A model generated the notes under the pieces. It searched no databases and was not told the DNA's origin. It saw only the letters and a list, made by a program, of their open reading frames with translations. From NCBI RefSeq assembly GCF_010998615.1, contig NZ_JAAEAH010000001.1:62001-126000 (forward strand): 64,000 nucleotides of DNA, written 5' to 3'. Each line of letters starts with the position of its first letter. Within the stretch, counting starts at the first letter, position 1. This DNA comes from Myxococcus sp. CA023. Lineage in GTDB: Bacteria; Myxococcota; Myxococcia; Myxococcales; Myxococcaceae. Of this stretch, positions 63,601-64,000 are shown piece after piece. A program made the translations under genes and the position numbers.

Positions 63601-64000
63601 CACTGGAGCTGGTGGTGAGCGTGCTGGGCATCCTGAAGGCGGGAGGCGTGTACGTGCCGTTGGATGCCAGCTATTCGCTGGAGCGTCTGGCGTGGATGAA
63701 GCAAGAGGCGGGCGTCGCGGTGCTGGTGGCGCAGGAGAAGCTGGCGGACGAGGTGGCCGCGGGTGGCGAGTTGGTGGTGTGTGTGGACACGGAGTGGGAC
63801 ACGCAGATTGCCCATCAGCCGCAAACCACGCCCAGTGCCAACGTGGGCGGTGGAAACCTGGCGTACGTGATGTTCACGTCGGGAAGCACGGGGAAGCCGA
63901 AGGGGGTGGCAGTGCCGCATCGGGCGGTGTCTCGCTTGGTGCTGGGAACGGACTTCGCGCACTTCGGGCCCGAAGAGGTTTGGCTGCAACTGGCGCCCAT
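39669..64000 (+). CDS. Giant NRPS, at least eight C-A-PCP modules, cut by right window edge
   Basis: Open from ATG 39669 to the window end, more than 8,110 codons, with the same frame confirmed at eight adenylation domains. The N-terminus is a short charged helix-like segment ([17 protein letters not shown]), likely a docking region for the acidic tail of the previous protein. Seven complete C-A-PCP modules and the C plus part of the A of an eighth are visible. No E, methyltransferase, oxidase or thioesterase domain is seen. Codes read in order: DTENVGTAV, DALWLGGTF, DAPQVGAVD, DALWLGGTF, DLTKVGHVG, then DALWLGGTF twice and the same A type again at the edge. Carriers all keep GGHSLLA or GGHSLL. 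Three C domains vary after the catalytic Asp (DH, DY, DE). It starts 3 bp after the previous stop, with GGTGGAGAG upstream, so the three genes are one coupled operon. The end and release mechanism are outside the window. Confidence 0.94.
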   Translation, partial: MGNETDKKPTLTREEKLALLAKRLEKKPRPALPLTFSQQRVWFLEQRSPGLPAYHLPLVLELSGRLDEAVLERSFQEVARRHESLRTHFGEVSGTPVQFVDPQARLPFTVEGLEDVPEAAREAAVRQRIQLELETPFDLSRGPLARGVLLRVAPERHVLLVVAHHLISDHGSMGVLTQEMVALYDAFAQGLPSPLPVLPLQYGDYASWQRGKLRGDALDAHVEFWRKRLEGAPHELELPTDRPRRSATGRAAQCRALLPVSWVERLDSLAQAEGATLFLAVLAGLQVLLSRYTGQKDLLIGASHTNRGRQETKGLVGLFAEPLVLRADLSGRPGYRELLRRAKADTEEAFANAHFPFEPLLSALGVEQDPTRAPMFQVLLGEIDAPPSLREVQRLGVRVLDADVSSTDVDLTLMMSRGPEGLALTAMYNAELYDAATIEGLLGHLETLLDAAVTSPDRPVETLAMLPVEERHRLLETWNGANEPLPPDACAHALFEAQVARTPDATAVVSGGESVTYRELNARANHVAARLRALGVGLESRVAVCVERSVELLAALLGVLKAGGAYVPLDPEYPAERLGYMLEDSGARVVVARRQYREKLGEAPGRVWLDVVSLAPDAEGMTSEPTAVVPPEAAAYVLYTSGSTGQPKGVVVQHRSLVSFIRAEWRVCPVEPGDRVLQFASISWDTSAEEIYPCLTRGGTLVLRTPEMLDVPEVFLARCEAAGITQLNLPTAFWHEVTASLDEGKARLPSGLKWVVIGGERAVPARVSQWRQRVGRAVPLLNTYGLTEVTAVATAVDLTTDTEDSGREVAIGRPLTNVSIYVLDGELEPVPAGVVGELYVGGEGVARGYLGRPELTAERFVPAPQGDGARLYRTGDKARWRRDGVLEFLGRGDSQVKVRGHRIEPGEVESALLGQPGVREALVVVREDAPGDKRLVAYVVPRDGRVLEGGEVRAGLESRLPRFMVPQAVVVLERLPLLPNGKVDRKALPAPEAVRESRKEAHVAPRTPVEQMLAGFWAEVLRLETVGLHDNFFEVGGHSLLAMQLVARVREAFRVDLPLRDVFESATVAALAERISRVVATAGIPAPPLKRLERGGTAPLSFAQQRLWFLAQLDPANTSYNLWAPVRVTGALDVGALARSFEALVRRHEALRTTFRAEGGSPVQVISAETQVPLEVVDLSVLPEGEREASAKARTEAEVGRPFHLEQGPLLRTVLLKLSEQEHVLVLVMHHIVSDYWSMGILVREVAALYEALSQGRPAQLPELSVQYADFAMWQRDWVKGQVLESQLAYWRKQLAGAPRALELPTDKPRPATQTFRGANLHVLWSKALWREVESLGRREGATPFMVLLAAFQTVLSRYSGQDDVSVGAPIAGRSHSETEGLIGFFVNTLVLRSKLSPALSFRALLGQVREVTLGAYAHQDVSFEKLVEELQPERDLSRSPLFQVTLTLQNTPAAEVQLRGITLKGLAAEEKTSKFDLSLVVEEVPDGVVAMVNYNSDLFEAGTMDRMLGHLKVLLEAAVAAPEQRLAELPLMGREERQRLVKEWSGTASTYPRDASLSALFEQQVQRTPNAVAVEYEDRRLTYAELNRRANQLAHHLRGMGVGPEVRVGLCVERSLELVVSVLGILKAGGVYVPLDASYPLERLAWMKQEAGVAVLVAQERLADEVAAGGELVVCVDTEWDTLIAHQPVSTSSANVGGGNLAYVMFTSGSTGKPKGVGVPHRAVSRLVQGTDFAHFGPEEVWLQLAPISFDASTLEVWGALLHGAKLVVYPAGTPTLEELGRKLESSGVTSLWLTAALFEQMQARQPKALASVRQLLAGGDALPVSRVKERLAAGGVLINGYGPTENTTFSSTYRMERPEEVGASVSIGRPVKNTVAYVLDAGMRPVPVGVPGELYVGGDGLAVGYVGRPELTAERFVPSPFGEGERLYRTGDVVRWLGNGTLEFQGRADTQVKVRGYRIELGEVEAVLAQHSGVNEAVVVAREDGSEGKRLVAYVTAQEGAELESSALRSHVKQRLPEYMVPSAYVVLESLPLTPNGKVDRKALPAPDAQGPKTAHFEAPRTATEQKLASIFTEVLNVERVGLDGDFFELGGHSLLATQLVSRVRESFQVELPLKDVFESPTVKKLALRLEETQAGASSLHAPPLKRSPRLGALPLSFAQQRLWFLEQLEPGSPVYNIPLAIRLSGALRVDALERALRELVRRHEVLRTTFRSEGGTPVQIVSQQAVNALPVVDLSSLSPEAAEAEVERLLREESLRGFDLASGPLLRTRLLKRSEAEHVLLANMHHIVSDGWSMGVIVRELAALYGAFREGQPSPLPELDVQYGDFSAWQRAWLESGALQRQLDWWRQQLEGAPHVLSIPTDRPLPAVQTFRGANLPVSIPPALSSCVKALAQRHGATPFMVLLAGFQVLLARYSGQDDLVVGTPVAGRNRAETEGLIGFFVNTLPLRARASAEKPFLTLLREVKDAALGAYAHQDVPFEQLVEELQPERTLSHSPLFQVMFSLQNTPVPEALVPGLSMSAMDTEIGAAKFFLTLALEDLPDGFSGVFEYNADLFEMATVQRMASHWITLLEAAVASPDRRLSELPLLSPQERHQLLVEWNDTTTEYPRDTPVHMQLANLATRIPETVALAWEGGQLTFAELMARSRLLAAHLRRLGVGPEVRVGLFARRSPELVVGLLAILEAGGAWVPLEPDAPRERLARILEDAAPAVLLTQRALRDLTPATLMPVVLLEDDLGSVAAGTWDASAVADNAAYVLFTSGSTGRPKGVLVSHRALARHTAWFIAALKLGTGDRVLQKASAGFDASVPELLATLVSGARLVIAPPDAESDTEVLLAALERLQVTVLQLVPSQLRVLLAHEGVARAAGLRVLVSGGEALPVELVHQARERLPSTIIINAYGPTETTVDATAWLGGDLGEGPFAPIGRPIANTQAYVLDAQGQPVPVGVPGELFVGGDGLARGYVGRPDLTAERFAPDALGRTPGARLYRTGDQVRWRSGGSLEFLGRVDTQVKVRGYRVEPGEVEAVLAEHPAVHVAVVVSRKDVSNETRLVAYVVPGDASGAVDATALRAFLVERLPPAMVPSWFVVLESLPLLPSGKVDRKALPAPDVDVSERQHVAPRTPTEELLCGFFSRVLGVERVGIHDGFFELGGHSLLATQLVSRVRSAFRVELALRELFEAPTVAELARRIDLAKRSGAEMPMVRSPAAPRARELPLSFAQQRLWFLDQLQPGSAFYNVSAVVKLTGPLDPSALEWSFEELVRRHEALRTTFRADGGTPVQVISAEPTLAFAVVSLDALDDTERDAAAKRWAEEEAQRPFDLKKGPLLRATLLHLRKREHVLVLVMHHIVSDEWSMGILVRDVAALYEALSQGQRSPLPDLPLQYGDYAVWQHEWLADDVLEAQLEYWRQQLAGAPSALALPTDKPRPVMQTFRGSMQEALWPSELWAAVKALGRREGATPFMVLLAAFQTVLSRYSGQDDVSVGSPIAGRTREETEGLIGFFVNTLVLRTKVSPVSSFRELLAQVREVTLGAYAHQDVPFEKLVEELQPERDLSRSPLFQVTLTLQNTPFSEVQLRELTLKGVDAEEKTSKFDLSLLAEEVPHGFSVAVNYNSDLFEAATMERLLGHLRVFLEAAVAAPEQRLAELPLMGSEERQQLVKEWSGTASTYPRDASLSALFEQQVQRTPDAVAVEYEDQRLTYAELNRRANQLAHHLRGMGVGPEVRVGLCVERSLELVVSVLGILKAGGVYVPLDASYPLERLAWMKQEAGVAVLVAQEELADEVAAGGELVVCVDTEWDTQIALQPEVAPSTHVGGGNLAYVMFTSGSTGKPKGVGVPHRAVSRLVLGTDFAHFGPEEVWLQLAPISFDASTLEVWGALLHGAKLVVYPAGTPTLEELGRKLESSGVTSLWLTAALFEQMQARQPKALASVRQLLAGGDALPVSRVKERLAAGGVLINGYGPTENTTFSSTYRMERPEEVGASVSIGRPVKNTVAYVLDGAMRPVPVGVPGELYVGGDGLAVGYVGRPELTAERFVPNPYGEGERLYRTGDVVRWLGSGTLEFLGRADTQVKVRGYRIELGEVEAALAQHSGVNEAVVVAREHGGEGKRLVAYVTAQEGATLDAGALRSHVKQRLPEYMVPSAYVVLESLPLTPNGKVDRKALPAPDAQGPKTSHFEAPRTATEQKLASIFAEVLNVERVGLDGDFFELGGHSLLATQLVSRVREAFHVELPLRDVFEAPTVEKLAQRLEMEPNGTQVLHVPPPTRIERTGSLPLSFAQQRLWFLDQLEPGSSSYNIPIAVKLTGTVRVDALEQAFKALVLRHESLRTTFQSSGGEPAQIIAEESEVQLRVVDLSDLSEAERASEVQRLIAQEAALPFNLARGPLLRTVLLKLSEPEHVLVLVMHHIVSDGWSMGVLVREVAALYEACSQGLSSPLPELPLQYADYAVWQREWLQGEVLESQLAWWKEQLQGASQALELPTDKPRPAVQTFRGANRDVQWPRDLWESVKVLAHREGATPFMVLLAAFQTVLSRYSGQDDLCVGSPIANRTRAETEGLIGFFVNTLVLRARLDGNPTFRELLAQVRERTLGAYAHQDIPFERLVEELKPDRDLSRSPLFQVMFILQNTPTVELHLPGLTLAGMDGDSRTSKFDLTLELTETPQGLSVSAVYNSDLFEPETMDRLTGHLRVLLEAAVQTPDARLGELPLLGAVEQHRLLVEWNDTRSDFVPNTIQALFEAQAAKTPEAIAVVAEDSRLTYEALNRRANQLAHHLRSLGVGPDVPVGLYLDRSACAVVGLWGILKAGGAYVPLDVTFPVERIRSALADAGAQVLVTQAALAEVLRWDAGGVVRLDADASSLLERSERNPEPSAAPENLAYVIFTSGSTGRPKGVAIEHRQLVHYVEGVSRRLDLPEGASFASVSTLAADLGHTAVFPTLCQGGALHLVSRECASDPSALAALFEREAVDCLKIVPAHLQALLASGKPERVLPRQRLVLGGDVSDWALMDRVHELSPDLVVFNHYGPSETTVGVLTLQVERGPQGRVSASVPLGRPIPNARVYVLDAYLRPVPVGIPGELCIGGRTVGRGYLGRAGLTAERFVPDAYSDDPGARMYRTGDRARLLADGRVEFLGRTDDQLKVRGYRVELGEVEAALERHPSVRESVVVAHESGTDGKRLVGYAVPKPGHTLEVDALRDFLGHTLPDYMVPKALVVLEALPLTPNGKVDRKALPAPDFQSVNAEAFVAPRTATEELVAGLFSEVLGLDRVGIHSGFFELGGHSLLATQAISRIRGAFGVELPLRDLFEAPTVAALAERVDRWVRAGAGFAAPPLKPRAGLTSVLPLSFAQQRLWFLEQLAPGSVFYNVPAVVKVSGPLDVAALERSFDALVRRHESLRTTFRADGGTPVQVIAPVGQVVFTVEDLSGLPDVEQEAQRRADDEALRPFDLAKGPLLRTMLLRLGEREHVLVLMMHHIVSDGWSMGVLVREVAALYEAFSQGRPSPLPELVVQYPDYAVWQREWLKGEVLEAQLGYWKQHLEGAPAALELPTDKARPTVQTYGGALRHEVWPKALWRDMEALGRREGATPFMVLLAAYQWVLSKYAGQEDVCVGAPVAGRAQGETEGLIGFFANMLVLRTKVSPASTFRELIAQVREVTLGAYAHQDVPFEKLVEELQPERDLSRSPLFQVTLTLQNTPVTEVKLGDGLRLSGVESEGRTSKFDLSLVVEEVQDGVVVAANYNTDLFEAETVRRLLHHLRTLLETAIAGPEKRLAELSLMGGEEQHRLVKEWSGTASTYPRDASLSALFEQQVQRTPDAVAVEYEDRRLTYAELNRRANQLAHHLRGMGVGPEVRVGLCVERSLELVVSVLGILKAGGVYVPLDASYPLERLAWMKAEAGVALLVAQEKLADEVAAGGELVVCVDTEWDTQIALQPEVAPSIHVGGGNLVYVMFTSGSTGKPKGVGVPHRAVSRLVLGTDFAHFGPEEVWLQLAPISFDASTLEVWGALLHGAKLVVYPAGTPSLEELGRKLESSGVTSLWLTAALFEQMQARQPKALASVRQLLAGGDALPVSRVKERLAAGGLLINGYGPTENTTFSSTYRMERPEEVGASVSIGRPVKNTVAYVLDAGMRPVPVGVPGELYVGGDGLAVGYVGRPELTAERFVPSPYGEGERLYRTGDMVRWLGNGTLEFLGRADTQVKVRGYRIELGEVEAALAQHGGVNEAVVVAREDGGEGKRLVAYVTAQEGASLDTGALRSHVKQRLPEYMVPSAYVVLESLPLTPNGKVDRKALPAPDAQGSKTAHFEAPRTASEEKLASIFAEVLNVERVGLEGDFFELGGHSLLATQLVSRVREELQVELPLRDIFESSTVGKLAERIDASRGTAAVAVRAPPLTRASRSDALPLSFAQQRLWFLDQLEPGSPFYNVPSVVKLTGRLQTTALEASFSELVRRHESLRTTFRVSGGEPVQVIATDPLQPFHQLDFSELEAERESTVRRWIEEEIQRPFNLETGPLLRATLLKEGEEAHVLVLVMHHIVSDGWSMGVLVRELVALYEAYSQGRESPLAELEVQYADYAVWQRGWLKGEVLEEQLGYWRKQLAGAPAALELPTDKVRPAVQTYRGETRGLEWPKGLWEGVKGLAQRENATPFMVLLAAFQVVLSRYARQEDVCVGTAIANRTRAETEGLIGFFVNTLVLRTKVSAASSFRELLAQVREVTLGAYAHQEVPFERLVEELQPERDLSRSPLFQVMLVLQNAPGGAVSLPGLKLEAAESSGKTSKFDVTLGLGESSAGGLSGALEFNSDLFEAETMERLLGHLRVLLETAVSAPELPLAELPLMGREERQRLVKEWRGTASTYPRDASLSVLFEEQVQRTPDAVAVEYEDRRLTYAELNRRSNQLAHHLRSMGVGPEVRVGLCVERSLELVVSVLGILKAGGVYVPLDASYPLKRLTWMKQEASVTLLVGQQKLLESMMLSDTESRVCVDTEWDAQIAHQPESNLSPSVAGGHLAYLMFTSGSTGKPKGVGVPHRAVSRLVLGTDFAHFGPEEVWLQLAPISFDASTLEVWGALLHGAKLVVYPAGTPSLEELGRKLESSGVTSLWLTAALFEQMQARQPKALASVRQLLAGGDALPVSRVKERLAAGGVLINGYGPTENTTFSSTYRMERPEEVGASVSIGRPVKNTVAYVLDAGMRPVPVGVPGELYVGGDGLAVGYVGRPELTAERFVPNPYGDGERLYRTGDVVRWLRNGTLEFLGRADTQVKVRGYRIELGEVEAALAQHGGVNEAVVVAREDGNEGKRLVAYVTARTGTSLESSALRSHMKQRLPEYMVPSAYVVLESLPLTPNGKVDRKALPAPVAMLGTPGSDYVAPRTPTEELLAGIFSQVLGVERVGSKDNFFELGGHSLLATQMVSRIRSTFRIELPLRELFEAPTLSILSERVDHAIRTGASITAPPLKPRADGSWVLPPSFAQQRLWLLDQMERGSASYNVPVVLRVEGPLQVEVLERSFVELVRRHESLRTTFSTRDGKPVQIIAAEPVLAFRSMGLESSAEAARTAEVTRLVEQEAHQRFDLERGPLLRVTLLTLSEHDHVLILVTHHIVSDGWSMGVLVRDVTALYEAFLQGRPSLLPELPVQYPDYAVWQREWLKGEVLESQLAYWKRQLKGAPQSLELPTDKPRPAAQSFRGGHLDQSWPLALWERVKALAQREGATPFMVLLAAFQVVLSRYARQDDVCVGSPIAGRTQGETEGLIGFFTNMLVLRTKVSPVSSFRELLAQVREVTLGAYAHQDVPFEKLVEELQPERDLSRSPLFQVTLTLQNTPVTEVKLGDGLRLSGVESEGRTSKFDLSLVMEEVKDGVMAMVNYNSDLFEAGTMDRMLGHLRVLLEAAVVAPEQRLAELPLMGSEEQQRLVKEWSGTASTYPRDASLSALFEQQVQRTPDAVAVEYEDRRLTYAELNRRANQLAHHLRGMGVGPEVRVGLCVERSLELVVSVLGILKAGGVYVPLDASYSLERLAWMKQEAGVAVLVAQEKLADEVAAGGELVVCVDTEWDTQIAHQPQTTPSANVGGGNLAYVMFTSGSTGKPKGVAVPHRAVSRLVLGTDFAHFGPEEVWLQLAP
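39763..42890 (+). other. Module 7: C-A-PCP, basic residue suspected
   Basis: The C domain is of the LCL type ([13 protein letters not shown]) but reads HHLISDH, with His in place of Gly. The A domain has the variant ISWDTSAEE in motif A4 and YGLTE in A5. The code DTENVGTAV, with Glu at the position that often pairs with a cationic side chain, hints at a basic amino acid; I know no exact match. The PCP has VGGHSLLA. Confidence 0.7.
42960..46060 (+). other. Module 8: C-A(Val type)-PCP
   Basis: The C motif is HHIVSDYW (Tyr in place of Gly). The A code DALWLGGTF is close to valine codes. It is the first of the near-identical A copies in this gene; the copied block starts at the C-A linker at 44292. 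Confidence 0.8.
44292..46010 (+). repeat. Val-type A-PCP repeat, copy 1
   Basis: Block from the C-A linker ([18 protein letters not shown]) through the PCP. It is nearly identical to the blocks starting at 50646, 57015, 60192 and 63378. Confidence 0.8.
46135..49240 (+). other. Module 9: C-A-PCP, substrate unassigned
   Basis: The C motif HHIVSDGW is intact. The A domain is complete ([32 protein letters not shown]) but its code DAPQVGAVD matches nothing I can name. Its linker and sequence differ clearly from the Val copies on both sides. The PCP is intact. Confidence 0.78.
49318..52420 (+). other. Module 10: C-A(Val type)-PCP
   Basis: The C motif is HHIVSDEW (Glu in place of Gly). The A code is DALWLGGTF. 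From the linker at 50646 through the PCP it is nearly identical to module 8. Confidence 0.8.
50646..52365 (+). repeat. Val-type A-PCP repeat, copy 2
   Basis: Same block as copy 1, with scattered third-position changes and a variant segment ([14 protein letters not shown]) before motif A3 that it shares with copy 3. Confidence 0.8.
52490..55610 (+). other. Module 11: C-A(Asp/Asn)-PCP
   Basis: The A domain has the [10 protein letters not shown] form of motif A4 and YGPSETT in A5. The code DLTKVGHVG is one residue from the aspartate code DLTKVGHIG; asparagine codes are also close. It is the only clearly acidic or amide-type residue predicted in the chain. Confidence 0.8.
55686..58790 (+). other. 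Module 12: C-A(Val type)-PCP
   Basis: The C motif HHIVSDGW is intact. The A code is DALWLGGTF. Its C domain shares an exact 112-nt run (56713-56824) with module 14. One odd change is [13 protein letters not shown] where the other copies have [13 protein letters not shown]. Confidence 0.8.
57015..58715 (+). repeat. Val-type A-PCP repeat, copy 3
   Basis: Same block as copy 1. The [10 protein letters not shown] segment groups it with copy 2. Confidence 0.8.
58860..61970 (+). other. Module 13: C-A(Val type)-PCP, mosaic with a different PCP
   Basis: The A code is DALWLGGTF. Compared with the other copies, a stretch after motif A2 (about 60500-60670) has diverged, and identity stops after motif A10 (about 61715): the PCP begins [12 protein letters not shown] and resembles those of modules 9 and 11, not the Val copies. 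Confidence 0.8.
60192..61715 (+). repeat. Val-type A repeat, copy 4 (PCP not part of the copied block)
   Basis: The linker reads [17 protein letters not shown]. The block matches the others except for a diverged window at about 60500-60670, and ends after motif A10. Confidence 0.78.
62046..64000 (+). other. Module 14: C-A(Val type), cut by the window edge
   Basis: The C domain has HHIVSDGW. The A domain is present through motif A3 ([12 protein letters not shown]) to WLQLAPI, where the window ends just before the first specificity residue. It follows the Val copies so closely that the same substrate is expected, but the code itself is not visible. Confidence 0.78.
63378..64000 (+). repeat. 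Val-type A repeat, copy 5 (cut by window edge)
   Basis: Same linker and A-domain start as copy 1, including the HQP...[11 protein letters not shown] segment shared with copy 1. It continues past the window. Confidence 0.78.

Overview
The window is very GC-rich DNA (about 70% G+C by eye) that is almost entirely coding and filled with giant modular megasynthases. Domain style and codon use fit a myxobacterium of the Myxococcus/Corallococcus type; this is inferred from family resemblance, not from a marker gene. No rRNA, tRNA, CRISPR array, transposase or insertion sequence was seen.

Layout. A leftward arm (9075 down to 1) holds four genes in order of transcription: an ATP-grasp-like protein of unknown substrate (9075-7627), a free-standing luciferase-like flavin monooxygenase (7397-6366), a type I PKS of KS-AT-KR-ACP architecture whose KR has lost its catalytic Tyr (6219-1615), and a second PKS entered at its KS and running off the left edge (1596-1). 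A 301-bp divergent intergenic region (9076-9376) carries a perfect 7-bp palindrome with a 14-bp spacer. The rightward arm is three tightly coupled genes: an NRPS that starts with a fatty-acyl-AMP ligase (9377-26527), a PKS/NRPS hybrid (26520-39665, overlapping by 8 bp) and a third NRPS (39669 to beyond 64000, 3-bp gap) that is still open after more than 8,100 codons.

Rightward assembly line, in reading order: FAAL-ACP | C-A(Gly, with an inserted monooxygenase, MOX)-PCP | C-A(Ser)-PCP-E | C-A(aliphatic?)-PCP | C-A(Val)-PCP || KS-AT(malonyl)-ACP | C-A°(MOX), where the A domain is wrecked and there is no carrier | C-A(aromatic?)-PCP-E | C-PCP°, with no A domain and carrier Ser changed to Ala || C-A(basic?)-PCP | Val | unassigned | Val | Asp/Asn | Val | Val | Val (cut by the window edge). 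The inferred product is an acylated, valine-rich lipopeptide of at least 14 building blocks. It starts with an oxidised glycine, contains D-Ser and a second D residue, and has one Val-malonate joint that the second MOX probably oxidises. The Val-PKS-MOX order recalls, from memory, the 2-oxo-beta-leucine unit of myxoprincomide. No thioesterase is in the window, so release is not visible.

Most interesting points: two MOX domains inserted in adenylation domains, one of them in a non-functional A shell; a terminal C-PCP° remnant whose C domain type suits the D residue just upstream; five nearly identical Val A domains with patchwork junctions, suggesting recent duplication and gene conversion; and the dead KR in the opposite arm. 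Substrate calls come from reading nine-residue specificity codes by hand and are predictions.
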